DNA from: Prevotella sp.
Lineage (GTDB): Bacteria > Bacteroidota > Bacteroidia > Bacteroidales > Bacteroidaceae
NCBI GenBank assembly: GCA_017458005.1
Contig: JAFTGH010000051.1
Coordinates: 1 to 47,962, forward strand
DNA: 47,962 nucleotides
Direction of reading: 5' to 3'
In this document: one piece after another, positions 32,795-41,387 of the stretch
Layout: each line of letters begins with the position of its first letter
Position numbering within the stretch: the stretch's first letter is position 1
The notes under the pieces: model-generated
What the model saw: only the letters and a program-made list of their open reading frames with translations
Databases searched by the model: none
What the model was told of the DNA's origin: nothing
Translations under genes and position numbers: made by a program

Positions 32795-33247
32795 TTATCG
32801 CTTGGTCTTGAAGAAATCTTGCATCAACAGGCGACATTCCTCCTCTAACACACCCTTGGTGACTGTCGCCTTGGGATGAAGCGCATGCGGGGCATACTGA
32901 TGGTAGCCCCGCTTTTCGTCTTCCGCCCCATAGACGATACGGGGAATCTGCGACCAGCCCAGGGCTCCGGCACACATCGTGCAAGGCTCTATAGTCACGT
33001 AGAGGGTACAGTCTGTCAGGTATTTCCCTCCTAACTCGTTTGCGGCGATGGTGATTGCCTGCATCTCGGCATGTGCCGTCACGTCATGAAGTGTCTCAGT
33101 CAGGTTGTGGGCTCTGGCAATGACGTGGTCATTGCATACGACAATAGCACCAATGGGAATCTCGCCCTCCTCTAAGGCTTGCCTTGCCTCTATAAGAGCC
33201 TTCCGCATATACTGCTCGTCTTTTTTTTGCTGTTCTTCTGCTGTCAT
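32795..33247 (-). CDS. tadA: tRNA-specific adenosine deaminase
   Basis: This 150-residue enzyme deaminates adenosine 34 of tRNA-Arg to inosine. The zinc site is complete: HAEMQA with the His ligand and catalytic Glu, and PCTMCAGAL with two Cys ligands. The true start is the ATG at 33247, where MTAEEQQKKDEQYM gives the normal family N-terminus; an upstream in-frame ATG at 33358 lies inside birA. The start codon sits at the very edge of a palindrome shared with the birA promoter, so the message is probably leaderless or nearly so. Confidence 0.95.
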   Translation of the reverse strand: MTAEEQQKKDEQYMRKALIEARQALEEGEIPIGAIVVCNDHVIARAHNLTETLHDVTAHAEMQAITIAANELGGKYLTDCTLYVTIEPCTMCAGALGWSQIPRIVYGAEDEKRGYHQYAPHALHPKATVTKGVLEEECRLLMQDFFKTKR

Positions 33248-33286
33248 GTTGCAAAGATACGAAATTTTTCGTATCTTTGCAACATG
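33245..33286. promoter_or_regulatory. Perfectly symmetric divergent promoter of tadA and birA
   Basis: Arms of 20 bp (33245-33264 and 33267-33286) are exact complements around TT. Each arm carries a start codon, a TTG (-33) and a TATCTTTG (-7). The + promoter uses TTG 33249-33251 and TATCTTTG 33272-33279; the - promoter uses TTG 33282-33280 and TATCTTTG 33259-33252; both have 20-bp spacing. Each -33 lies beside the other promoter's -7, so only one polymerase can bind at a time. Transcripts would start at or within a few bases of the ATG codons. Confidence 0.8.
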
Positions 33287-33985
33287 GAATGGAAAATCGT
33301 GCATATCGATGAGACAGACTCTACCAACCGCTGGTTGCAAGAGCATGGTGATGAGCATGATATGGTAGTCTGGACAGACTATCAGACGGCAGGTAGGGGA
33401 CAGGGCTCTAACACGTGGGAGTCAGAGCGTGGGAAGAACCTGTTGTTCTCAGTTCTGTATCATCCCCATGATATTCCAGCCAACCGCCAGTTCACCATCT
33501 CCATGGCGATCTCCTTGGCGATAGCGGATGCTTTGGGAGAACAGATCGGGGATGTCAGCATCAAATGGCCTAATGATATCTATTGGCGGAATGCTAAGAT
33601 ATGTGGCATCCTCATCGAGAACCGTCTGTTGGGACAGACTATTCGTGACACCATCATCGGAGTAGGTATTAATGTTAACCAGCGTCAGTTCCATAGTGAT
33701 GCGCCTAATCCCGTCTCGCTTTGGCAGATTCATGGGCATGAGACACAAAGGGAGGCGTTGCTGAATGACATCCTTGCGCGTTTTGCCTATTATATTAATA
33801 AGGAGAACAAATCCCAATATATCAATATGCTTTACCGTCGTAAGGGCTTTCATCCCTATTATGACAAAGAGGGAGCGTTTATGGGGCAGTTGATAGACGT
33901 GGAGGACGACGGGCATCTCCTGCTCGCTAAGGAAGACGGACGGCAATGCCGTTATGCTTTTAAGGAAGTTCAGTTTATAACCTAA
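33284..33985 (+). CDS. birA: Biotin-[acetyl-CoA-carboxylase] ligase
   Basis: This 233-residue enzyme activates biotin with ATP and attaches it to the carrier protein of acetyl-CoA carboxylase. Motifs: DSTNRWLQ, the biotinyl-AMP loop AGRGQGSNTWES (the usual GRGRxGR form with changes), KWPNDIYW with the catalytic Lys, and GVGINVNQ. There is no N-terminal helix-turn-helix, so it is a class I ligase without repressor function. ATG 33284 is the start fixed by the promoter palindrome. The stop codon is followed directly by ATATCGAT-type repeats. Confidence 0.93.
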   Translation: MEWKIVHIDETDSTNRWLQEHGDEHDMVVWTDYQTAGRGQGSNTWESERGKNLLFSVLYHPHDIPANRQFTISMAISLAIADALGEQIGDVSIKWPNDIYWRNAKICGILIENRLLGQTIRDTIIGVGINVNQRQFHSDAPNPVSLWQIHGHETQREALLNDILARFAYYINKENKSQYINMLYRRKGFHPYYDKEGAFMGQLIDVEDDGHLLLAKEDGRQCRYAFKEVQFIT

Positions 33986-34018
33986 TATCGATATCTCGAT
34001 ATATCGATATATCGAAAT
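33985..34018. repeat. ATATCGAT simple repeat after birA
   Basis: Repeated ATATCGATAT/CTCGATAT words, self-complementary in parts, begin at the last base of the birA stop codon. They could form small hairpins. No gene lies between here and pyrH (34059). Confidence 0.6.
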
Positions 34019-34058
34019 AGCAAATGATCGAAATAACGACAATAAAAAACAAAAGATT

Positions 34059-34769
34059 ATGGCAAGATTTAAGCGAATCCTCCTGAAACTGTCAGGAGAA
34101 AGTCTGATGGGAAAACAGGGCTACGGCATCGACCCCGAGCGTCTGAGTGACTATGCCCGTCAGATCAAGGAAGTGAGTGAGATGGGTGTGCAGATCGGTA
34201 TTGTCATCGGTGGTGGCAATATCTTCCGTGGACTGAGCGGTTCGCAGAAGGGCTTCGATCGTGTGAAAGGCGACCAGATGGGTATGTGTGCTACCGTCAT
34301 CAATTCCCTCGCGTTAAGTTCCGCTTTAGGAGCCGAGGGTGTGAAGAACAAGGTGCTGACGGCAATCCGTATGGAGCCTATTGGCGAGTTCTACAGCAAG
34401 TGGAAGGCTATTGAGGCGATGGAGCAAGGGTATGTCTGCATCTTCTCCGCAGGTACTGGCAGTCCTTATTTCACGACGGATACGGGCAGTAGTCTGCGTG
34501 GCATCGAGATAGAGGCTGACGTGATGCTGAAGGGTACTCGTGTGGATGGTGTCTATACCGCAGACCCAGAGAAAGACCCGACAGCGACGAAGTTCAATGA
34601 GATTACTTATAAGGAGGTGCTTGCTCGTGGTCTGAAAGTGATGGACCTGACAGCCATCTGTATGTGTCAGGACAATAACCTGCCTATCTATGTGTTCAAC
34701 ATGGATATTGTGGGCAATCTGAAGAAGGTGATGGCTGGCGAGGATATAGGTACGCTGGTGCATCCCTAA
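34059..34769 (+). CDS. pyrH: UMP kinase
   Basis: This 236-residue bacterial UMP kinase of the amino-acid-kinase fold converts UMP to UDP. Typical segments: RILLKLSGESLMG at the N-terminus, GIVIGGGNIFRG, the UMP-binding GDQMGMCATVINSLAL, and TGSPYFTTDTGSSLRGIEI. Length is standard. It lies 73 bp after birA in the same direction and may share its transcript, as no promoter with both elements is visible between them. Downstream comes an unusual 23-bp tandem repeat. Confidence 0.96.
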   Translation: MARFKRILLKLSGESLMGKQGYGIDPERLSDYARQIKEVSEMGVQIGIVIGGGNIFRGLSGSQKGFDRVKGDQMGMCATVINSLALSSALGAEGVKNKVLTAIRMEPIGEFYSKWKAIEAMEQGYVCIFSAGTGSPYFTTDTGSSLRGIEIEADVMLKGTRVDGVYTADPEKDPTATKFNEITYKEVLARGLKVMDLTAICMCQDNNLPIYVFNMDIVGNLKKVMAGEDIGTLVHP

Positions 34770-34835
34770 TCCTAAGCACGGTGAAGTGCCGTTGTTCGCA
34801 AGTGCTTGAAGCATCCTAATTAGCGGTTGACTGGA

Positions 34836-34913
34836 GTCAACCGATCGTTCGACTCCATGTCAACCGATTGTTTGACTCTAAGTCAACCAATCGTTCGACT
34901 CTAAGTCAACTGG
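34836..34913. repeat. 23-bp tandem repeat, about 3.4 units
   Basis: The units start at 34836, 34859 and 34882, with a partial unit to 34913. Consensus: GTCAACCGATCGTTCGAC followed by TCTAA or TCCAT. Each unit is nearly its own reverse complement. The block is preceded by GGTTGACT/AGTCAACC (34825-34842) and fills the gap between the converging pyrH and DUF4834 genes. There are no spacers, so it is not a CRISPR. Confidence 0.8.
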
Positions 34914-35294
34914 TCATTCCTCACTGAACTCAACGTATTCTCCCTCAGCGTCCTCGTAGATTTTCTTGCTCTCACGCTCAGCGCGGCGGTCGATGATCGT
35001 CTCGCCCGTAGCCGTCTTGGTGTGAATCTCGACGGGCTCTTCCTCTTTCTGCTGGGGTTTCTCCTCTTGGGCAGAACGAGGCTCAGCCTGCTGGTTGGGT
35101 GTCGACTGTGCAGTATAGTGGTATTGTCGCTGCTGCCGTCCTGTCTCGTCACGGAACTTCTGGGCTTTCGCGTCAGCAGCCTTCTTTGCCTTCAACTTCG
35201 CCCTTTTGAGATAGCGGACGATACTGCCACCGGTGAGCAGGACGAGGAAGACGATAATAAAGAAGATGAATAAAAGAAACCCTTTGTCGTTCAT
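34914..35294 (-). CDS. DUF4834 family small membrane protein
   Basis: This 126-residue protein has one N-terminal membrane helix (GFLLFIFFIIVFLVLLTGGSI, residues 5-25), a basic stretch of Lys and Ala (KRAKLKAKKAADAKAQKF), a Gln-rich linker and an acidic end (EGEYVEFSEE). This resembles the DUF4834 proteins found next to phospholipid synthesis genes in Bacteroidetes. The function is unknown. It is the third gene of a psd-pssA-DUF4834 unit, 17 bp after pssA. The 23-bp tandem repeat begins directly after its stop codon. Confidence 0.75.
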   Translation of the reverse strand: MNDKGFLLFIFFIIVFLVLLTGGSIVRYLKRAKLKAKKAADAKAQKFRDETGRQQRQYHYTAQSTPNQQAEPRSAQEEKPQQKEEEPVEIHTKTATGETIIDRRAERESKKIYEDAEGEYVEFSEE

Positions 35295-35311
35295 AGTAGT
35301 TGTGGTTTAGA

Positions 35312-35998
35312 TTAGTTCTTTTTTGTAATTACAGACAGGATAATATACCATGCTATGATAGCCGCCAGTCCGCTGATGCCAAGGATGGCAAGAAGTGGGA
35401 TACAGGTCAGCAAGAAGATGTATTTGATTTCATTGCCCTTCCATCCCCAGTGCTTGAATTTCAAGGCGAACATGGGAATCTCAGCGACAAGCAGGTAACA
35501 ACTGATGAAGATACCGATAAATACGGCATAATATAAATAAGGTGACGAGGTGAGCCAGTCGCCTGCACCTACTATCAATGCTCCCCAGAACAGTGCGTTG
35601 GCAGGCGTGGGTAATCCAATGAACCCCATTGCCTGGCGTTCGTCGAGATTAAACTTGGCAAGGCGTAGTGCGGAGAATGCCGCCATGATGAAAGCGGCGT
35701 ACGGCAGATAGTGCCAAGGCAGATACTCGATACCACCCTTCAAGAAGTCGAAGAGGATTGCCGAGGGGGCGAAACCGAAAGTGATATCATCGGCTAGTGA
35801 GTCGAGTTCCTTGCCGATAGGAGAGGATACCCCAAGCAAACGGGCACTCATACCATCGAAGAAATCAAACACGGCACCGATGACAATAAAAAGCAAGGCA
35901 ATATCCCATACTCCGCAGAAAGCCCAGTAGGTGGCGATACAGCCAGAGATGAGGTTGCAGCAAGTAATGGTGTTGGGGATGTGTTTCTTGATACTCAT
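35312..35998 (-). CDS. pssA: CDP-diacylglycerol-serine O-phosphatidyltransferase
   Basis: This 228-residue membrane enzyme makes phosphatidylserine from CDP-diacylglycerol and serine. The CDP-alcohol phosphotransferase motif DGxxARxxxxxxxxGxxxDxxxD is present as FDGMSARLLG followed by GKELDSLAD (residues 48-70). About seven hydrophobic helices follow the family pattern. The start codon directly abuts the psd stop codon, with no base between, which couples the two successive steps of phosphatidylethanolamine synthesis. Confidence 0.93.
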   Translation of the reverse strand: MSIKKHIPNTITCCNLISGCIATYWAFCGVWDIALLFIVIGAVFDFFDGMSARLLGVSSPIGKELDSLADDITFGFAPSAILFDFLKGGIEYLPWHYLPYAAFIMAAFSALRLAKFNLDERQAMGFIGLPTPANALFWGALIVGAGDWLTSSPYLYYAVFIGIFISCYLLVAEIPMFALKFKHWGWKGNEIKYIFLLTCIPLLAILGISGLAAIIAWYIILSVITKKN

Positions 35999-36697
35999 TT
36001 ATTTCAGTTTTGCAATGACCGTCTGGTCGCCAGTAGTAGGCTGGTCCATATCGACACAAACCTTGCTGTCTACAGGCAGGTAAACGTCCACACGGGAGCC
36101 GAGTTTGATGAATCCCAGATGCTCGTCGATATAGCATTCCTCACCAGCCTTGGCATAGGTGACGATGCGACGAGCCATGGCACCGGCTATCTGGCGCACC
36201 AGGATATCCACACCGTCAGGTGTCGTGATCATGATGTCGGCATGCTCGTTCTCCTCGCTCGCCTTGGGCAGCCATGCCTTGTGGTAGTTACCGTTCTGAT
36301 GGTGGACGAATTTCACCTTTCCGTCGACAGGGAACCAGTTGGCATGAACATTCAGTGGACTCATGAAGATACTGATCATCAACCGCTTGTCGTGGAAATA
36401 CTCGTTCTCCTCCGTCTCCTCAATCACCACGATCTTTCCGTCGGCAGGGGCTACCACCAGTTTCTCTGTGTCACCATTGAAATAGCGGATAGGGCAGCGG
36501 TAGAAGTTAAGAGCCATTGCCCATACGGCACCAAAGATGATGATAAAAGCCCAAAAGGGAATGGGATTGTCTATCGTATACCAAAGGATGAGCCCGATAC
36601 CAATCAGTAACAGCATACTGATGGTCAACTCGTTGGTTCCCTCGCGATGTATTCTTATTTTTTTGAGTTTCTTTATTTTCTGGATTCTTTCTCCCAT
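35999..36697 (-). CDS. psd: Phosphatidylserine decarboxylase
   Basis: This 232-residue pro-enzyme decarboxylates phosphatidylserine to phosphatidylethanolamine. It is the short bacterial type. It has an N-terminal helical hairpin in the membrane (about 20-60), [15 protein letters not shown] in the catalytic domain, and the self-cleavage site in [13 protein letters not shown], where the Ser after LG becomes the pyruvoyl group. I prefer ATG 36697: the ATG at 36730 lies only two bases past the -7 element at 36739-36732 and would be outside the transcript. It is the first gene of the unit with pssA and the DUF4834 gene. Confidence 0.92.
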   Translation of the reverse strand: MGERIQKIKKLKKIRIHREGTNELTISMLLLIGIGLILWYTIDNPIPFWAFIIIFGAVWAMALNFYRCPIRYFNGDTEKLVVAPADGKIVVIEETEENEYFHDKRLMISIFMSPLNVHANWFPVDGKVKFVHHQNGNYHKAWLPKASEENEHADIMITTPDGVDILVRQIAGAMARRIVTYAKAGEECYIDEHLGFIKLGSRVDVYLPVDSKVCVDMDQPTTGDQTVIAKLK

Positions 36698-36731
36698 GCG
36701 TAGTAATGTCGATTGTTTTATGTTCCACATG

Positions 36732-36763
36732 CAAAGGTACGTTTTTTTTGTTTATCTTACAAA
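36732..36763 (-). promoter_or_regulatory. Promoter of psd-pssA-DUF4834
   Basis: On the - strand, TTTG (36763-36760) and TACCTTTG (36739-36732) are 20 bp apart. Transcription would start near 36727, about 30 bases before ATG 36697. Confidence 0.7.
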
Positions 36764-36779
36764 TTTTTTACGTTATTCT

Positions 36780-36811
36780 TTTGGTTATCTCGTCTTTTCA
36801 ATGTAACTTTA
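36780..36811 (+). promoter_or_regulatory. Promoter of dnaE
   Basis: TTTG at 36780-36783 and TAACTTTA at 36804-36811 have 20-bp spacing. The -7 has one mismatch at its last base. The leader to ATG 36839 would be about 23 bases. Confidence 0.5.
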
Positions 36812-36838
36812 CGGCTCAAAATCAGCAAAAACATCGTT

Positions 36839-39800
36839 ATGGAAGACTTCGTACATTTGCATGTACATACTTATTACTCGATTCTTGACGGTCAGTCGAG
36901 TATCAAGAAACTGGTAGACAAGGCAGTTGGCAACGGCATGCGGGGCATGGCGATTACCGATCATGGTGACATGTTTGGTATCAAGGAATTTCATGACTAT
37001 GTGGAGGGTCTCAATAAAGGTCGCAAGAAGGAGGGGCTGGAGCCATTCAAACCCATCTTCGGCTGTGAGATGTATGTGTCCCGCTACGGCTCCAAGGAAC
37101 TCAGGCGAGGCAAGGAGGATATGAGCGGTTATCACCTCATCGTCCTTGCCAAGAACTACAAGGGTTATAAGAACTTGATCAAGTTGGTCAGCAACTCTTG
37201 GATTGACGGCTATTATATGCGTCCCCGTACCGACCGCGCTGACTTGGAGAAATACCATGAGGGTCTCATCATCTGTTCCGCATGTATCGCCGGTGAGGTT
37301 CCCCATAAGATCTTGGAGGGCGATATCGCAGGAGCCCGTGAGGCGATAGAGTGGTATCGTGGTGTTTTTGGCGAAGACTATTACTTGGAACTACAGCGTC
37401 ATGAGGTGACAGACCCCTCTATACGTGCCAACCGTGAGACATTCCCCTTACAGCAGAAAGCGAATAAGGTCCTTATCGAACTGGCTCAGGAGTATGGTAT
37501 CAAACTGGTCTGTACCAATGACGCCCATTTCGTGGATCAGGAGAATGCGGAGGCGCATGACCATCTGCTGTGCATGTCGACAGGCAAGGACTTGGACGAC
37601 CCGACCCGCATGCTGTATTCCAAGCAGGAGTGGTTTAAGACCAAGGAGGAGATGAACGCCATCTTCTCTGATGTCCCTGAGGCGTTGTCCAACACGCTGG
37701 AGATATTGGACAAGGTGGAGATCTATAGTCTTGACCATGACCCTATCATGCCTTTCTTCCCCATCCCAGAGTCCTTCGGCACAGAAGAGCAATGGCGGCA
37801 GAAATTCACAGAGCAGCAACTCTATGATGAGTTCACCAGTGATGAGAATGGCGAGAACCAGTTGCCGCCAGAGGAAGGGGAGAAGAAAATCAAGAAACTG
37901 GGCGGTTACGACAAGTTATACCGAATCAAGTTTGAGGCAGACTATCTTGCCGAACTTGCCTATCAAGGAGCGACAAAGAGATATGGCGACCCCCTGACGA
38001 AGGAGGTGGACGACCGCATCCGTTTTGAGTTGCATATCATGAAGACGATGGGTTTCCCGGGTTACTTCCTCATCGTGCAGGACTTTATCAATTCCGCTCG
38101 TGATGAACTGGGCGTGATGGTGGGACCTGGACGTGGCTCTGCCGCAGGGTCGGTAGTCGCCTATTGTCTGGGCATCACGAAGATAGACCCGCTGAAATAC
38201 GACTTGCTGTTTGAGCGTTTCCTGAATCCTGACCGTATCTCTTTGCCTGATATCGATACCGACTTCGATGATGACGGACGAGGCAAGGTGCTGAAATGGG
38301 TGGAGGATAAATACGGACATGAGAACTGTGCGCATATCATTACCTATGCCACCATGGCAACCAAGAACTCCATCAAGGATGTGGCCCGTGTGGAGAAAGT
38401 GCCTATCCCTGTGTCGAATGCCCTGTGTAAAGCAATTCCCGACCGTCTGCCAGATGTCGACGGCAAGACGCCGAAGATGAACCTGCCGAATGCTATCAAG
38501 GCAGTCCCTGAGTTGCGTGAGGCAGAGACAAGCAATGACCCAGCACTGCGTAACACCATCAAATATGCGAAGATGCTGGAGGGTACGGTACGTGGAACGG
38601 GTATCCATGCCTGTGGCTTCATCATCTGCCGTGACCCTATCAGCGACTGGGTTCCTGTGTCGACTGCCGACGACCCCGATTTCAAAGACCAGAAGACCAA
38701 CTGCACCCAGTATGATGGTCATGTGATTGAGTCGACAGGACTGATCAAGATGGACTTCCTGGGACTGAAGACCTTGTCGGAGTTGAAGGAGGCATGTGCC
38801 ATCATCAAGCAGACCCGTGGCATAGATATTGATCTTGACAATATTCCTATTGACGACCCCAAGACCTACGAACTCTATCAGCAGGGACGTACCATCGGCA
38901 CATTCCAGTTTGAGTCGAGCGGTATGCAGAAATACCTGCGTGAGTTGAAACCTACCGTCTTCGAGGACTTGATAGCGATGAACGCCCTCTATCGCCCGGG
39001 ACCTATGGGCTATATCCCCCAGTTTATCAAGCGCAAGCGTGGAGAGGAGCCTATCACCTACGATATTCCCGTCATGGAGAAATACCTGAAAGACACTTAT
39101 GGTATTACGGTCTATCAGGAGCAGGTGATGTTGCTGTCACGTCTCCTTGCCGACTTCACCCGTGGTGAGAGTGATGCCCTCCGTAAGGCGATGGGTAAGA
39201 AGAAAAAGGACATCGTTGATGCCATGAAGCCCAAGTTTATCGAGGGCGGTAAGAAGAACGGACACGACCCGAAGGTGCTGGAGAAGATATGGGGCGACTG
39301 GGAGGCTTTCGCCTCTTATGCCTTCAACAAGTCGCATGCCGCCTGCTACTCATGGGTAGCCTTCCAGACGGCATATCTCAAGGCGAACTATCCTGCCGAG
39401 TTCATGGCGGCTATTATGAGCCGTCGTCGTGACCAGATCACTGAGATCACGAAACTGATGGATGAGTGTAAGGCGATGGGTATTGCCACCCTGGGTCCTG
39501 ATGTCAACGAGAGTTATCTGAAGTTTGGTGTCAACAAGAAGGGAGAGATCCGTTTCGGACTTGCCGCTATCAAGGGCATGGGTGACGCTGTGGCAGAGGC
39601 GATTATCGGGGAGCGTGAGAAGAATGGTCCTTACAAGAGTATCTTCGACTTTGCCCAACGTGTCAATTTCTCTAATGTCAATCGCAAGGCTTTCGAGAGC
39701 CTCGCCTTGAGTGGTGGCTTTGATAGTTTTGGCATTGCCCGAGAGGATTTCTTTGCGGAGAACAATAAGGGGGAGATGTTCCTTGACACATTGGTACGCT

Positions 39801-40558
39801 ATGGACAGATGTATCAGATGGAGCAGCAGCAGATGCGTAACTCCCTCTTCGGTGGTGAGAATGAGGTGGATATTGCCACGCCAGTGATCCCCAAGGGTAG
39901 GACGTGGAGTGATATCGAGCGTCTGAACCGTGAGCGTGACCTGGTGGGCATCTATCTGTCCGCCCATCCGCTGGATGAGTATCGTATCGTCTTGGATAAC
40001 CTCTGCAACACCCATTGTGCCGAACTGTCAGATGTCCAGCAGTTGACTGACAGGGAGGATGTCATCTTCGGTGGTATCGTGACAGATGTGCGGCAGAAGT
40101 TCACCAAGCGGGGAGAGCCTTGTGGCTTCGTTACCATCGAGGACTTCGAGGGCTCTGGCGAGTTGGCGCTCTTTGGTAAGGACTGGGGCGAGCGCAGTGG
40201 TATGTTCGCCATCGGCTCTGCTGTCTATGTGACGGCGAAGATGCAGCCTCGCTTCCAGCATAGTGAGCAGAAGGAACTGAAAGTGCAGAATGTGGAGTAT
40301 CTTCAGGAAGTCAAGGCGAAGTCTATTGACCGTATCACCATTACCTTGACCACCGACCTGTTGGACGAGCAGGTCGTCACCGAGTTAGGGGAACTGGTCA
40401 ACGAGCATCCTGGCACCACGAAGTTATATTTCCAGTTGGTCGACAGTATGGGAAAGCACCATGTACTCTTGCGCAGCACCTCCAAGTTTGTGGATGTGAA
40501 GAGCACGTTGGTGAACTTCATCGAGCATACGCCAGCACTGGACTATAAGATAAACTAA
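36839..40558 (+). CDS. dnaE: DNA polymerase III alpha subunit
   Basis: This 1239-residue protein is the replicative polymerase subunit. The PHP domain opens the protein (VHLHVHTYYSILDGQSS), followed by the palm with GPGRGSAAGS and the catalytic aspartates in PDIDTDFDDDGRGKV, then the fingers (FQFESSGMQKYLREL, YRPGPMGYIP). A helix-hairpin-helix region and a C-terminal OB-fold domain (EDVIFGGIVTDVRQKFTKRG) complete it. The start at ATG 36839 gives the normal N-terminus; the longer frame from 36713 would cross the psd promoter. It is followed 68 bp later by trxA. Confidence 0.96.
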   Translation: MEDFVHLHVHTYYSILDGQSSIKKLVDKAVGNGMRGMAITDHGDMFGIKEFHDYVEGLNKGRKKEGLEPFKPIFGCEMYVSRYGSKELRRGKEDMSGYHLIVLAKNYKGYKNLIKLVSNSWIDGYYMRPRTDRADLEKYHEGLIICSACIAGEVPHKILEGDIAGAREAIEWYRGVFGEDYYLELQRHEVTDPSIRANRETFPLQQKANKVLIELAQEYGIKLVCTNDAHFVDQENAEAHDHLLCMSTGKDLDDPTRMLYSKQEWFKTKEEMNAIFSDVPEALSNTLEILDKVEIYSLDHDPIMPFFPIPESFGTEEQWRQKFTEQQLYDEFTSDENGENQLPPEEGEKKIKKLGGYDKLYRIKFEADYLAELAYQGATKRYGDPLTKEVDDRIRFELHIMKTMGFPGYFLIVQDFINSARDELGVMVGPGRGSAAGSVVAYCLGITKIDPLKYDLLFERFLNPDRISLPDIDTDFDDDGRGKVLKWVEDKYGHENCAHIITYATMATKNSIKDVARVEKVPIPVSNALCKAIPDRLPDVDGKTPKMNLPNAIKAVPELREAETSNDPALRNTIKYAKMLEGTVRGTGIHACGFIICRDPISDWVPVSTADDPDFKDQKTNCTQYDGHVIESTGLIKMDFLGLKTLSELKEACAIIKQTRGIDIDLDNIPIDDPKTYELYQQGRTIGTFQFESSGMQKYLRELKPTVFEDLIAMNALYRPGPMGYIPQFIKRKRGEEPITYDIPVMEKYLKDTYGITVYQEQVMLLSRLLADFTRGESDALRKAMGKKKKDIVDAMKPKFIEGGKKNGHDPKVLEKIWGDWEAFASYAFNKSHAACYSWVAFQTAYLKANYPAEFMAAIMSRRRDQITEITKLMDECKAMGIATLGPDVNESYLKFGVNKKGEIRFGLAAIKGMGDAVAEAIIGEREKNGPYKSIFDFAQRVNFSNVNRKAFESLALSGGFDSFGIAREDFFAENNKGEMFLDTLVRYGQMYQMEQQQMRNSLFGGENEVDIATPVIPKGRTWSDIERLNRERDLVGIYLSAHPLDEYRIVLDNLCNTHCAELSDVQQLTDREDVIFGGIVTDVRQKFTKRGEPCGFVTIEDFEGSGELALFGKDWGERSGMFAIGSAVYVTAKMQPRFQHSEQKELKVQNVEYLQEVKAKSIDRITITLTTDLLDEQVVTELGELVNEHPGTTKLYFQLVDSMGKHHVLLRSTSKFVDVKSTLVNFIEHTPALDYKIN

Positions 40559-40626
40559 AACATGGCATGCTTTTTGCAGAGGAGACGATAGGACACATTA
40601 TTTATAATATTAAAACGATTCAGACA

Positions 40627-40941
40627 ATGGAAGTAACAATCACATCCGAGAATTTCGAGAGCCTGAAGAATGGCGCACAGCCATTAGTAGTTGATTTCTG
40701 GGCAACATGGTGTGGACCATGCCGCATGGTGGGTCCTGTCATCACAGAACTAGCCGAGCAGTATGACGGTCGTATTGCCGTAGGTAAGTGCGACGTGCAG
40801 GAGAATGAGGAACTTGCCGTAGAGTTCGGCATCCGCAACATCCCAACCATCCTGTTCTTTAAGGGTGGTCAACTGGTCGACAAGATGGTGGGAGCCCAGC
40901 CAAAGGCGAAGATCCAAGAGAAGTTCGACGCACTGTTGTAA
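40627..40941 (+). CDS. trxA: Thioredoxin
   Basis: This 104-residue thiol-disulfide reductase has active-site WCGPC (Cys29, Cys32) in DFWATWCGPCRM, and cis-Pro in RNIPTILFF. It has the standard length and no signal peptide, so it is cytoplasmic. ATG 40627 was chosen because the earlier frame from 40567 adds residues foreign to the family. It may be read from the dnaE transcript, since no full promoter is visible in the 68-bp gap. A strong terminator follows. Confidence 0.96.
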   Translation: MEVTITSENFESLKNGAQPLVVDFWATWCGPCRMVGPVITELAEQYDGRIAVGKCDVQENEELAVEFGIRNIPTILFFKGGQLVDKMVGAQPKAKIQEKFDALL

Positions 40942-40949
40942 AAAAGAAT

Positions 40950-40979
40950 GAGGTCTGTGGAAAGCAGACCTCTTTTTTT
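40950..40979. terminator. Terminator between trxA and tsaE
   Basis: GAGGTCTG (40950-40957) pairs with CAGACCTC (40965-40972), and seven T residues follow on the + strand. On the - strand a T-run is also present beyond the stem, so it can end the tsaE transcript too. It overlaps the tsaE stop codon. Confidence 0.88.
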
Positions 40980-41385
40980 AGTATCTCACCAGACGGCTCC
41001 CGTCTGGCTGTTCCTCGATCGTGACACGCACGGCATCGTCGGGCAGGATGTCCTCAATGAGTTCGGGCCACTCTATCAGACAGAGCGCGCCGCTGTAGAA
41101 ATACTCCTCATACCCCATGTCGTAGACTTCCTCCAGTTTCTTGATACGATAGAAGTCAAAGTGGTAGATGGGTGTTTGCTGAGTGGTGTACTCATTGACA
41201 ATGGCGAAGGTGGGGCTGGTGATGACATCCGTGCAGCCCAACTCCTCGCAGATAGCCTTGACGAAAGTGGTCTTTCCCGCTCCCATCTTGCCGTAGAAGG
41301 CGAAGACACGTGCCTCCCCGATATGGCTGATAAACTCACGTGCCGCCTCTCGGATAGTATCTAGACTTTTGATGCTGATTTCCAT
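40978..41385 (-). CDS. tsaE: tRNA threonylcarbamoyladenosine biosynthesis ATPase
   Basis: This 135-residue ATPase helps TsaB/TsaD form the t6A modification at position 37 of ANN-reading tRNAs. Walker A is GKMGAGKTT (32-40). SPTFAIVNEY and YHFDFYRIKK are family segments, and LCLIEWPELIED includes the conserved Trp. It has the normal length. It lies 2 bp after porX and closes the aroA-porW-porX-tsaE unit. The stop codon falls in a bidirectional terminator. Confidence 0.95.
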   Translation of the reverse strand: MEISIKSLDTIREAAREFISHIGEARVFAFYGKMGAGKTTFVKAICEELGCTDVITSPTFAIVNEYTTQQTPIYHFDFYRIKKLEEVYDMGYEEYFYSGALCLIEWPELIEDILPDDAVRVTIEEQPDGSRLVRY

Positions 41386-41387
41386 GA

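Noticed and set aside
33179-33283. Upstream extension of birA through tadA
   Set aside because: The shared promoter palindrome fixes the start at 33284, and the extension is antisense to the tadA coding region.
34836-34913. Tandem 23-bp repeat as a CRISPR array
   Set aside because: The units are contiguous and have no spacers, and no cas genes are nearby.
36713-36838. N-terminal extension of dnaE
   Set aside because: It would cross the psd promoter and precede the normal PHP-domain start; a dnaE promoter fits at 36780-36811.
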